64,000 nucleotides of DNA from Arbacia lixula (Eukaryota; Echinodermata; Echinoidea; Arbacioida; Arbaciidae). This document shows positions 50,601 through 58,001 of this stretch, one piece after another. The position numbers were made by a program, and so were the translations under genes. The notes below the pieces were generated by a model. It was given only the letters and a program-made list of their open reading frames with translations, searched no databases and was not told the DNA's origin. Where the stretch lies: the NCBI GenBank assembly GCA_963669155.1, contig OZ022581.1:14479357-14543356 (forward strand), read 5' to 3'. Every line of letters starts with the position of its first letter. Position 1 is the first letter of the stretch.

Positions 50601-53600
50601 AGCAGACATGAAATGTCTGTTTCTATAAAACATTGTTGGGAATACCTCGCGTCATATGACACAACATCTGTACATCTACTAAACCAGGTCTAGATTGACT
50701 TCAATCTGTATATCCCTAGTTGTATTATGACCAAAAGTGCCCTATTACATGTAATTGTGGAGAAGATATCCTGAATGCATTGGACAATTTATGCATTTAT
50801 TTCACAGTTGAAAAATGAATTAGCTCAGGCGTATAAACCTTAGACAATCCTGTGAGTGGTTCAGTCATAAAGATTATATTGTAAATAATATTTGAAAACT
50901 GCTTTAATCATATAAATATTTGTTTTCCTTGATATTAGAGAGTATGTAACATGGTTCTGTTCATAACTTTTCTATGGAAGGGTGGTGATAGAAAAGGCAT
51001 GTTTACACTCATATTCCCATATAGAATGAATGGAGTTGTGCTTTTTAGGCTAAAGCATTGTGTTTCATGCTGAACTGGACAAAACATACCGCGGTTTAAA
51101 ACTGCGGGTCCTTCCCTTTCTTCTCTTTCTATTTCCCTATGCCAATTCCTTTGAACTGTTGTGTACAAATAACTGAAATGACAGCCAACTGGACAAAAGG
51201 TTGTCATAGATCAGGAATAAAAGACACTGTAAACATCTACCACTCTGTTTCATGTGCAAGTAAGATCATTTTGAAGTGTAAACTTGTCTGTTAGATAAAT
51301 TGTGAGTAATTATCCTTGACTGATATTGAGTATCTCTTCTTTCAATATTCTCCAGACTCTAGGTCAAAGCTTAAAATACCCAGCAGCCATCTGAACGTCG
51401 AGCCCAGCGAGTTTGTGATCTCGCCCAAGATGAAGAAGACCCTGACCCTGATCTTCAACCCCAAGGACAGTGACTTTGAACCAGTATCTGGTCTACAAGA
51501 GGTGGCAGCGGTGGGACTTTTCTATGGGGATGAAGTACTGAGGCAGCTACTCAGAAGGTAACATTGATATCCAATAACAATTGATACTGTGACATACTTT
51601 GTAAATGGCACTAGACACTTTAGCATGATCTATAGTCCTTAAGGACAGTGACTTTGAACCAGTCTCTGGTCTACAAGAGGTGGCAGCGTTGGGACTTTTC
51701 TATGGGGATGAAGTACTGAGGCAGCAACTCAGAAGGTAACATTGATATCCAATAACAATTGATACTGTGACATACTTTGTAAATGGCACTAGCCACTTTA
51801 GTATGATCTATAGTCCCAAGGACAGTGTCTAAACCATAGTTATTAGCGAAAATTCAGCACCCTATGCAAATTATTTACATTCATTATTGGATCTTTTTTT
51901 AGTGTACGTGCTAAATCAAGCGCAGCTATCTGCTTATAAGCCATGAAATCTGCTTAAACCATAGTCTCAATCCAAAACTCCTTTGTGAATTTGGCCTAAT
52001 AGGTGCGTCTTCATTAGCCTGATCAGACGAAATAGCGAGCTATTTTGCTGATCTGGGGAACTAGCCTGAATCTCAGGATGCATAAATTATCTTGATTTTT
52101 GCACACGCGCAGTGTGCGACGGGAATAGGCCACGACCGCATAGCTTCGGTTGTGAGCTCGCATTCATGCACGTACAAAAACCTAACGTAAACAATGCCTC
52201 GTGCGCGCTGATGCATGCCGAGGTCGGGAAATTTTCAGGCTAATGAAGATGCTCCGAACTAACTCATTCGCGAACTAGCTCGAGCTAGCTCCATCTAGCC
52301 CAAGATTTCTCGACCAAATAGCTAGCTATTTCGTGATGTGGCTAGCTGATTCGATCAGAACAAGCTCGCTATTTCGCCCACATCGGGCTAATGAAGACAC
52401 CCCTTTTCTCTCTTGTTTTTCCTCAGAGCATCTGGTGAGGGGACGCTGCGCCAGGCAAGCCTGTCTGCTGATAACCCTCTGAGAGGCGTGTCATTTGATG
52501 CCACCTTTCTTGGGGAAGAGCACTGCAAGGAAAGTGAGTATAGAGGGCAGGAGAACAAAGAAAGATTGATGTGCAAGGCTACTTTTCAAGCTTAACGCCA
52601 TGAATCAAACACGTTGACTTATTCTGTGCATTATTCCCTATGAATTTTGGCAGCTAAATCACCTTGAGTCCCTATGTTGCTTTTTCACTATTAGGCTCTA
52701 ATTATTGGAAAAAAGTTGACTTCAACCATTATTATTTTATTATACAGCATACTTTCTGACATCAGATTTCTTTGAAAAGGCACTGCATAACAGCAGATTT
52801 TTTGTCAACTCTAACCACTATCTGTTTTTGTTATACAACAGACTTCAATATGACGCCTGGCCCAAACACCTGGTCCATGTTCTACTCGAACATGTCCCGG
52901 GTGCTGCTACGTCTGGCAGGCACTCACAGGAGGAAGGAGCGCACCCCTCCCAAGGGGCACTCGCCCCCACAGGCCTTGAGGAAAGAAGTGCCCCTCCCAC
53001 CACAGTAAGCTTGCTCTTTATATCCCAACTGTTTGATGGTATACCATGATTATGATTATAAAGTTGTCCACACAAAGAAATTACACAAGAGTGCTGTCTG
53101 GACTAAATGGGACACTTGTGTGGTCCTGGGTTCTTGTTGGGCTGTACTGATTGGTTTTCCAATGGTAGTTACAGTGATTTAGTTACAATCTTTACGAAGC
53201 TTTTTAATGCAACATGGTAGCGGAGTATTAATCTATGCTCTTTCCTCTCTGCAGGCCAAGGACTGAGACGGCACATGGCATTGTTCTGGGTCAAGAGACG
53301 TTGACCTTTGACTCCTGCCTGGTGGGCCAGTCTCGCATGCTGAAGCTCATGTGTAAAAACACCAGCAGGGAAGACCAGAAGGTGAGTGATAGATAGCTGT
53401 AAAATTTTTCTCAAGGACAGTGCAACCTTCCAATTTGAGTCGTACTGCATATAATTAGAGATATGTTTGGAAAAAAGTTAAACAAAAACTCAGACGTTTT
53501 TCACTTGCGATAGGAAAGTTATTTGAGTCAATAGATCTTGAATGAATAGTCTTATAAACTTGAATCACAAGTTGTGGTTTACTTCTGTGAAAGTGTGCCT

Positions 53601-54238
53601 GAAAGATGTCATGCATATTCTATGTTCTTAAGTGTTAGTTTTTCATGTTATTTGTTCATGATAATGTTTTCCATTATGTTGTGTTTACTTCATAATGTCA
53701 AAAATGTTGAAAGCAGAGCCCTGTGGAACAACAATGTTGAACCCTTTTGTACCAGATGAATTGCTGCTCTATTTGAATTTGTGTGTCGTCTTCATGTAAA
53801 TGTGCATCAATGACATAGAGAGAGTTCATCACTGAAAAGGCCACCCGGGGTGACTTCATGCAAATATATCAATTTATTTTTCATTCATTTACAAGATCAA
53901 GCATGCAATTTGTATTACTGGGGTTAAGCCCGTCAAAAATCATAATTAAAACTCCCTTCTTTGAATATCACAGACATTTAAATGAATAAGTGTTAAGTCA
54001 ATTTAAACATTGTCTTGTTCCGTATTTGACCATTGACCCCTGTCTGCAGGTGAAGTTCTTGAACCCAGACCCGCCGTTCTATATCAGCCACCGAGCCTAC
54101 ACCATCCAGGCCAAGCACTTTGTGCGTGTGCCGGTCACCTACCGCCCCCAGGCTGCCGGCCGCCACCAGGGCTTTATGGTGGTTCTCACTAGCACTCAGC
54201 ACTGCCTCGTAGCCCAGCTGGCTGGCGAGTGTCTCTGA
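23345..54238 (+). CDS. CEP192: Centrosomal protein Cep192 (Spd-2 family), complete coding region of 30 exons
   Basis: Exon joins: 23345-23511, 23794-23972, 24663-24935, 25378-25472, 26116-26358, 26705-26986, 27613-27705, 28735-28792, 35116-35190, 35658-35762, 36306-36370, 36695-36898, 36997-37122, 37412-37562, 37879-41058, 41531-41712, 44314-44541, 44998-45126, 45943-46041, 46394-46633, 47185-47405, 48149-48310, 48777-48858, 49420-49584, 50283-50460, 51356-51557, 52427-52533, 52842-53004, 53255-53381, 54050-54238. All have GT-AG introns, all phases agree, and the sum is 7770 bases (2589 residues). Cep192 recruits pericentriolar material, Aurora A and Plk4 to centrioles. Family signatures: a start with LDDITLRSSIGSP, RSEALGSLSG at 600, a Spd-2 core from 1770, and a string of beta-sandwich (ASH/PapD-like) domains ending in a closing segment (KFLNPDPPFYISH) very like vertebrate CEP192. 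The closest human segment to each exon was matched from memory, not by search. Confidence 0.95.
25378..27705 (+). CDS. CEP192: CEP192 exons 4-7
   Basis: Exons 25378-25472, 26116-26358, 26705-26986 and 27613-27705 (residues 207-444). Low-complexity Gly/Ser/Asp-rich sequence with an acidic cluster (DHNDADDEEEDLVDERTP) near residue 400. Splice sites are strong. Little sequence conservation with vertebrates, as expected of the disordered N-terminal half. Confidence 0.85.
27265..27494. mobile_element. TA-flanked palindromic MITE with Tc1/mariner-like ends
   Basis: A 230-base palindrome starting CACTACAGCTCAAAGGAATT and ending with its inverse, flanked by TA on both sides (27263-27264 and 27495-27496). 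TA duplication and these ends fit Tc1/mariner. It lies in CEP192 intron 6. A single arm of the same element is at about 51050-51170. Confidence 0.8.
28201..28556. mobile_element. TTAA-flanked palindromic MITE, family A, copy 2
   Basis: 356 bases, AGGGCATATACTGTACTGGG at the left and its inverse at the right, TTAA on both sides (28197-28200, 28557-28560). The arms pair over almost their whole length with the turn at ttcgggccgaa near 28370-28380. The arms are more alike than those of copy 1, so it is probably younger. CEP192 intron 7. Confidence 0.92.
28735..28792 (+). CDS. CEP192: CEP192 exon 8
   Basis: Nineteen residues (TFANDFDQDNLSRSSMNAG) between acceptor tgccacag and donor G|gtatgt, ending in phase 1. 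The following 6.3 kb intron contains the TTAA elements and the LINE. Confidence 0.8.
29077..29548. mobile_element. TTAA-flanked MITE, family C, full copy
   Basis: 472 bases starting AGGGATAGTCC and ending ..TCCTATCCCT, with TTAA at 29073-29076 and 29549-29552. The interior is AT-rich with no coding capacity. The right TTAA is shared with the 753-type element that follows directly. Partial copies are at 11105-11274 and 44585-44932. Confidence 0.8.
29975..30055. repeat. (TG)n tract inside the TTAA element
   Basis: TG/GGTG-rich tract replacing the corresponding AT-rich segment of the copy at 55.8 kb. Confidence 0.9.
30141..34778 (+). mobile_element. Nearly full-length LINE (CR1/L2-like non-LTR retrotransposon)
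   Basis: About 4.6 kb inserted in the TTAA element, whose uninterrupted copy shows the empty site. It has a 5' region of about 760 bases, an endonuclease-reverse transcriptase frame from 30900 to 34004, a GC-rich 3' UTR with an inverted gagctcggc segment, and an end gaataaattgaaattgtg without a poly-A tail. It lies in the same orientation as CEP192, in intron 8. Lack of a poly-A tail and the domain order fit the CR1/L2/Jockey group; the exact clade needs a tree. Confidence 0.92.
30900..34004 (+). pseudogene. LINE endonuclease-reverse transcriptase, two frameshifts
   Basis: The first part (30900-32108) is an apurinic-type endonuclease: SHFNIRSL, IGLSETWL, GEIYRPP, MGDFNLD and SDITDHFP are in order. 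The second (to 33018) and third (33069-34004) parts are reverse transcriptase: NYRPISLL, FGFREKHST, FLDFSKAFDTIDH, CGVPQGSLLGPLLF, CFADDTNLFF (the catalytic FADD) and STKFLGLHID. The frame is broken only at an A run near 32091 and at a six-G run near 32990. Both are homopolymers, so recent decay or assembly error are equally possible. It would make about 1030 residues if unbroken. Confidence 0.92.
35116..35762 (+). CDS. CEP192: CEP192 exons 9-10
   Basis: Exons 35116-35190 and 35658-35762, both entering and leaving in phase 1, so each could be skipped without a frameshift. They carry Gly/Phe-rich sequence with DPFQG and NPFDDG, and SSEEFLAS. Confidence 0.85.
36306..37562 (+). CDS. CEP192: CEP192 exons 11-14, conserved Aurora A-region segment
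   Basis: Exons 36306-36370, 36695-36898, 36997-37122 and 37412-37562 (residues 524-705). MMAEDQEQFEKDNIF and then DSWELPDG, KSRLSHWED and MRSEALGSLSG follow the order of the vertebrate segment (QDEEEFNKEHQF, TSWG, QRSEALGCLGG) reported to bind Aurora A. Exon 13 adds a basic stretch (KKLKKKI). Exon 14 ends with an acidic HDDDDDGLFAAS cluster. Confidence 0.92.
37879..41058 (+). CDS. CEP192: CEP192 exon 15, giant 1060-residue disordered exon
   Basis: A single 3180-base open exon (residues about 706-1765). Near its start GFRTPPMDMSLVTAAIANAS followed by NELAKMILLASQQ matches a conserved helix of the family (vertebrate: IASAIAEASVNTDPSQLAAM). The rest is Ser/Gly/Arg/Asp-rich and looks disordered, with many SP/TP sites (TPSPRQSPGQSP, RKSPASP), a Ser-rich run (SSSSSRSRS) and a Pro-rich end. 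SP/TP clusters are possible Cdk sites. Acceptor catcttcag, donor G|gtatgt. Confidence 0.95.
41100..41530. other. CEP192 intron 15, nothing recognised
   Basis: Contains a G run (41106-41119) and AT-rich sequence; no repeat family of this window or exon was seen. Confidence 0.5.
41531..41712 (+). CDS. CEP192: CEP192 exon 16, start of Spd-2 core
   Basis: Sixty-one residues including CIGIAVQDTITLQNP, RWLQ and VNGEE. This is the first beta-sandwich of the C-terminal half and aligns with vertebrate CEP192 (GIASQTLLSVLNPTDRWLQ..VNGE). Phase 0 at the end; the next intron carries the 1.9 kb foldback element. Confidence 0.95.
42436..43165. repeat. Large inverted repeat inside the foldback element
   Basis: Arms of roughly 260-290 bases pair around a centre near 42852 (ggcagctgctgtggc). 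Matching landmarks: gtaagtacaatttgatat (42642) with its inverse at 43078; cggcaaactgtgttgccc (42761) with its inverse near 42955; aagcaaagaagttttcggc (42441) with its inverse at 43146. The left arm has an extra segment (about 42461-42560). Confidence 0.85.
43546..43632. repeat. Short tandem repeat of AGCCCTGGAAA units
   Basis: AGCCCTGG recurs at 43546, 43567, 43588 and 43621; the first three are spaced 21 bases apart. It lies between poly-C tracts (43219-43320, 43437-43448) at the right end of the foldback element. Confidence 0.8.
44314..45126 (+). CDS. CEP192: CEP192 exons 17-18
   Basis: Exons 44314-44541 and 44998-45126 (residues 1827-1945), both phase 0. Exon 17 holds LIIGPHTSEKHRVTFAP and finishes a beta-sandwich at VAELPEIE. 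Exon 18 starts the next one with LDFGEMVFGSERAKTIRLIN, the classical pattern of an ASH/PapD-like domain (FG..F.G....K...L.N). Confidence 0.95.
44585..44932. mobile_element. Diverged TTAA MITE, family C
   Basis: Similar along its length to 29077-29400: caagtttaagttggtttt, aacatgaaagaaccttatca, catgtgagatgctct and acagaaaaagaggaatttatgg all have counterparts there. Both TTAA ends are eroded. It fills most of intron 17. Confidence 0.65.
45943..46633 (+). CDS. CEP192: CEP192 exons 19-20
   Basis: Exons 45943-46041 and 46394-46633 (residues 1946-2058), phase 0 at all ends. They read ALWYAASMSTENGQD and then LLGPADVIDIDLKIELDVP with ADVQIGAKVGVAKLHLPD. GC-rich exon 20 is open throughout with good acceptor tccacag and donor GCT|gtgagt. 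It forms the end of one beta-sandwich domain and the lead into the next. Confidence 0.9.
47185..48858 (+). CDS. CEP192: CEP192 exons 21-23
   Basis: Exons 47185-47405, 48149-48310 and 48777-48858 (residues 2059-2213). LLLKNAGNIRLELRLRLP, GPNYELSLRGE and APSILCNKDSLAWPGIHLG line up with vertebrate LPLKNAGNIEVYLDIKVP, GPQYEVVLKGE and IPSILSNKQFLAWGGVPLG, so these are two consecutive ASH/PapD-like domains. Confidence 0.95.
49420..50460 (+). CDS. CEP192: CEP192 exons 24-25
   Basis: Exons 49420-49584 and 50283-50460 (residues 2214-2327). FEVVFSPTQLACVGATLDVK and IPLTGYGGVSSLVIEDV, then NTGLRAAFVKAM, match vertebrate IPLSGYGGTSNLILEGV and NTGSRAAFVKAV. Confidence 0.95.
51050..51170. mobile_element. 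Solo arm of the Tc1/mariner-like MITE
   Basis: Matches one arm of 27265-27494: catgctgaactggacaaaa, ccttccctttctt and ccaattcctttgaactg. The partner arm is missing. It lies in CEP192 intron 25. Confidence 0.7.
51356..51557 (+). CDS. CEP192: CEP192 exon 26
   Basis: Residues 2328-2394, acceptor ttctccag, donor AG|gtaaca (phase 2). It holds LTLIFNPKDSDFEP and LFYGDEVLRQLLRR. Its second half together with the donor is tandemly duplicated just downstream (51641-51817). Confidence 0.93.
51641..51817 (+). repeat. Tandem duplicate of the 3' half of CEP192 exon 26 and its donor
   Basis: A 177-base near-copy of 51463-51640, starting at AAGGACAGTGACTTTGAACC. It keeps the reading frame and the donor AGAAG|gtaaca at 51736, with few base changes; one turns RQLLRR into RQQLRR. 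There is only a weak acceptor in front (tatagtccttaag), so it is probably intronic, though a retained or alternative exon cannot be excluded. Confidence 0.95.
52002..52402. mobile_element. MITE family E, abutting a CEP192 acceptor
   Basis: The inverted ends GGTGCGTCTTCATTAGCC (left) and GGGCTAATGAAGACACC (right), followed inward by inverted GAAATAGCGAGCTA / AGCTCGCTATTTC. No protein frame. The right end stops 24 bases before the AG of exon 27. Confidence 0.75.
52427..53381 (+). CDS. CEP192: CEP192 exons 27-29
   Basis: Exons 52427-52533, 52842-53004 and 53255-53381 (residues 2395-2527). Exon 28 NTWSMFYSNMSRVLLRLAG matches vertebrate NDVQLFYGSMCKIILSVIG. Exon 29 GQETLTFDSCLVGQSRMLKL matches the start of the last vertebrate domain. 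The stretch between these two in vertebrates, one or two further beta-sandwich domains, has no counterpart; only 250 intron bases separate the exons. Confidence 0.9.
54050..54238 (+). CDS. CEP192: CEP192 exon 30 (C-terminus)
   Basis: Sixty-two residues and TGA (54236-54238) after acceptor ctgtctgcag. KFLNPDPPFYISHRAYTIQA then RVPVTYRPQAAGRHQGFMVV is the most clearly conserved end of vertebrate CEP192 (KFLSPREPFYVKH..LRAQ, MPVQFKPKSAGKFEALLV). Confidence 0.97.
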   Translation: MKFLNPDPPFYISHRAYTIQAKHFVRVPVTYRPQAAGRHQGFMVVLTSTQHCLVAQLAGECL

Positions 54239-54374
54239 GGGGGAGTCTGCACCCGTTCCAGGTGCGAAACCCTTTATAACACATGGAAAAGTAGAAGATT
54301 GAATTCATGCACTGAATATGTGATTTTGCTTCTGTGTGTGACATTGGCTTAGAGGTTTTAAAGAGGCCGTCATT

Positions 54375-54662
54375 GTGATTTTCACCAGCTCAGAGCACTG
54401 CCTCAGTCATGGCCCAGCTGGCAGGCGAGTGTATCTGAGGATCACAGGTGGGGGAGAGTCTTCACCCATGAAAGGTGCAAAAGAAGAAAAGGGAAAACTA
54501 GTTATCACACATGGATGCAAATGTACAGCCAAAGTCTGAGATACGGCCATGAATATGATGTTTTGTTGCTGAGTGTAAGAGTGGCAAAGAAAGGACTGCA
54601 TGGTGGTTCTCACTAGCACTCTGCACTGTCTGGTGGCCCGGTGGGCAGGTGAGTGTCTCTGA
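54375..54662 (+). pseudogene. Two degenerate tandem copies of the CEP192 stop-codon region
   Basis: Copy 2 (54375-54438) and copy 3 (54600-54662) repeat the last twenty codons of CEP192 (original 54176-54238) together with the following GA-rich flank (gagtct..caccc). Copy 3 still reads MVVLTSTLHCLVA..GECL and a stop; copy 2 has a frameshift but keeps AQLAGEC and a stop. A remnant of a fourth unit may start near 54800. They lie after the real stop, probably in the 3' UTR. Confidence 0.85.
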
Positions 54663-55064
54663 GGGTCGCAGGAGGAGGAGGAGGAGGGTCTTCACCCTAG
54701 TGGGAAAGAGGGGCTATGAAACCATTTAAATCATGTGGATTTGAATGGCGAAAGTCTGATTTCAGGCCCTCAAGAGCATAGAGAGATTTAAGGGGGCTTC
54801 ATGGCAGTTCTAAAGTCTAAAAGAGGATGATGTGAAACCATGTACAAAATATGCAAAGCCTTTGTCTCATATTCGATGCAAGTGTAGCACTTGCTTTAAA
54901 GTCAAGTAGATGCATGAAGGTGTCACTTGATATATTCTGGATTGATCGCTTTCATTAGAAATTATTTGGCAATAACTAGAAAATACATGTTTTGAGGAGA
55001 CTGTATCTCCTTTGTGTGCAAAACTAAGGGCTGTATTATAGGATTCGTGTGTTTTACTGCTTAA

Positions 55065-55421
55065 AGGGTATATACTGTACTGGCAAGACAAAAAGGCATT
55101 CAAAAGGTGATCGTGAGCAATCTTCTTGCCAATGGTCTTAAATTCATGTATTGTCCATTTTAGAAACTTGCTGAAAGTTATTTGAACACATACGGTCCAC
55201 ATTTGAAGTAATTAATGATTAAATCACAAATCCTCGAAATGTTCGGCCCGAACAATTTGAGGATTTGTGATTTAATCACTAATTACTCTAAATGTGGCTA
55301 ATTTTAGGGCAAATAACTTTCAGCAAGTTTCTAAAATGGGCAATACATGAATTTTAGACCATTGGCAAGAAGATTGATCTATTTGAAGGCATTTTTGTCT
55401 TGCCAGTACAGTATATGCCCT
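55065..55421. mobile_element. TTAA-flanked palindromic MITE, family A, copy 3
   Basis: 357 bases, AGGGTATATACTGTACTGGC at the left and ..GCCAGTACAGTATATGCCCT at the right, TTAA at 55061-55064 and 55422-55425. Turn at ttcggcccgaa near 55240. Its right TTAA is also the left TTAA of the next element. Confidence 0.92.
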
Positions 55422-55425
55422 TTAA

Positions 55426-56178
55426 CCCTAATACTCCCGGGGTATTTCAAAGCTTGTTATTACCGGGGGGGGGGCCATTATGGCCCCCCCCTGAGATCTC
55501 GGCCATGGGTCACCCGATTGCCTCAAAATTTTGCACAAGGGTAAAGAATTATGTAATCTACAAAGTTGTATAGCGTAATTTACAAAAGTCCTTTTATTTT
55601 TTTTTTAACTAATTAATTTATGCTAATTTATGCGAGAAATCATAGATTTTGGTATTTCTCACTAAATAAAGCCTCAGGAATAGCAATTTTTGGTACAAAT
55701 GTCTTTCATAACTCCCTCATCAATTCTTGAAAGAAAAAGATAGGTTGCGGTAATTATTTCTTATGTATTTTATTGTTTTGCAATTTCCTTATGTATTTCT
55801 TTGTTTTTCGTCAAGTGTTTTTTTGCTATTTGACAAAATTACAACCACATTTCATTTTATATTGCTCAAAAATATTTGAAACAATGATAACACTTATTAG
55901 AAAAGTATTTACATAAATTGGAAAAGCTCCTGATTTTATCCATAGGATTATACACAGTCATATAGAGAAATAGCGAAATTTCAGTGACATGTGTTCGGTA
56001 AACGTAATCTGACACCCGCACGGTAGGTCCGATTGCCATAAATTTGGTATCAAAATGTGCGGGAAGGATCAGGGAAAAAAGTCAAGAAATTTCGTTTCGA
56101 AATATTGAGGCGTTAGGAAGTACCGACAAAACTTCGACAGGGGGGGGCCATTATGGCCCCCCCCCGGGAGTATTAGGG
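55426..56178. mobile_element. piggyBac-like TTAA element (family B), intact 753-base copy
   Basis: Starts CCCTAATACTCCCGGGG and ends with its inverse, TTAA at 55422-55425 and 56179-56182. Near both ends is a G-rich hairpin GGGGCCATTATGGCCCC. No transposase frame, so it is non-autonomous. TTAA target and CCCTA start are hallmarks of piggyBac ends. Confidence 0.9.
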
Positions 56179-56878
56179 TTAAAGAGTTTCACAAGGGCAC
56201 AAAAGATACAGCAAGGGGAGATGATATTTTTTAAAACAGCAGTATTAAAGATCAAGAAAATGTATGTTATTGGTGCATCCTGCTTTTGCCAGGCCTAGCA
56301 GACACAGAGGCATAAACATGCTTAGTGGCCCTTTCGATGTGGCAAGGACGCCAGCTGGCAGTTTGTCAAAACTGTCACAGGAAAAAAGGTGCTCAAATTC
56401 AACTTTCTCTCAGTGTAACAATTATTTTTTCATTGATCAATATGGGATGTTGCTCATTCGCGGTGCTTGGATTATAAATATGCAAAGCTTGAACCGAATC
56501 TGTGCTTTCCTGCAGAAATGCTCACAACCAGCACACAGTCAATGGAAAGAATCCAATGATACTTGGTCCTCTCTAACCTCCTTAAAATAACCCATCGAGG
56601 GAGTTGTGAGAAAGCTTGGAGCGGGATAATCCCCATGAAGTCACTACTTAAGTTCAATTGAATGTTGTTTTTATCAATCCTTTAAAAGGGTGGAACATAA
56701 ATGAGTTGACTATACATCATGAGGTGTTTGATTTCTGATTTGCATGATTATATCATTTTTGCAGCTTTATCATGTTCACCACTGTTATACAAAGAACATT
56801 AGGAGATGTGAATTATTTGTAACGCCTGATAAAATATTTGTGTGTTTTCAGTATTCATTGTAGACATCATTCTTTGTA

Positions 56879-56884
56879 AATAAA
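56879..56884 (+). other. Candidate polyadenylation signal of CEP192
   Basis: AATAAA followed by a T/GT-rich stretch (gtttttttttgt). If used, the 3' UTR would be about 2.6 kb and include the stop-region copies and two MITEs. Confidence 0.35.
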
Positions 56885-57907
56885 GTTTTTTTTGTAAAAA
56901 GCTGTATAAAATGTTGAAAGAGCTTAAAGTACATAGATATATAGCAGCTCATTATATCACTTAACCAAGCTGAAATAACTGCGCCTCTTGATATCTGTTC
57001 ACTTTTTAAGTGCAATACTCCTGTAAAAAAAAAAAAATAATTGATTCATGTCTTCCAAGGTGTATGATTAAATAAGATGTGAAACATTTTCTTGTTCTTT
57101 CAATTTGCTTGTAGCAGTCCTTCCATATGTTTCTCCTTAGATCTGAAATGTTGGTTTATAAAACAACAGAATTTGTGTGCATGCATGATGTAATATTATA
57201 AGGGAAGTTCACTTTCACATGTTAGGTAATGCTTATCAATTGACATATTTTGCTATTAAACTATAGGGATCCTCCAAACTCACAAATATTTCTGCCACAT
57301 TTCATTCTCTGAGAATCAATTTCATGTTAAGATATTTAATTAGGTGTCATTCTCAGCTTTTAAGAATCATTTTGAGCTGTGTACAGTATGGGGTTCAATT
57401 CTCCCAATATAGCCGATATCACCTCACGATACCGATATCTGATCAATTGCTCTTGGGATGTATACTTCCGATAAGAGTTTGGTACGTATTCAATTCAAGC
57501 AATAACGCACAGAATCTGTAATTTCGACCCTCGTAAACCTTGTAATATCAAAATGGAAGGGTTGTTACATGGACGAAGGACTTGAAAGAAATACCACCAA
57601 TCACTCACAGCGATGTTTTTGCCTACCTTTGATTGTGGATGGACTAATGAAAGAATGAAAAGACACAAGCAAGACGACGGCTGTAGAATGTTTGTGAATC
57701 GGATGTTCATATCCCAAGAATTAGAGGTAAAAAAATGAGAGCGCCACACGTGTTCAGATTCAGAGAGCTATATGTGATGGGGAGACTTGGTTGATGCATG
57801 GCTAGTGAAACCTGCTTCAACATCCACCTGGATAGAAAGACCACTTGCCTTAACTCTTTTATGCTGTATGTGACCTTTATCCACAAGTGATTTACACAAT
57901 CCCAATA

Positions 57908-58001
57908 CTGCCCTATTTTGACAAAAGGAAGCAAGTGACAAATCACTCAAATTGTGGTTATTGGTTCTCGTAGATTGTACCCAAATTTCAATTTAGGGCA
58001 G
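57908..58001. mobile_element. Shortened MITE, family D
   Basis: Begins CTGCCCTATTTTGACAAAAG and ends agggcag; internal ccaaatttcaatttag. Only about 94 bases remain of the roughly 245-base family. Confidence 0.6.

Noticed and set aside
55426..55436. Telomere-like CCCTAA at the transposon end
   Set aside because: A single unit within the inverted terminal repeat; no tandem telomeric array.
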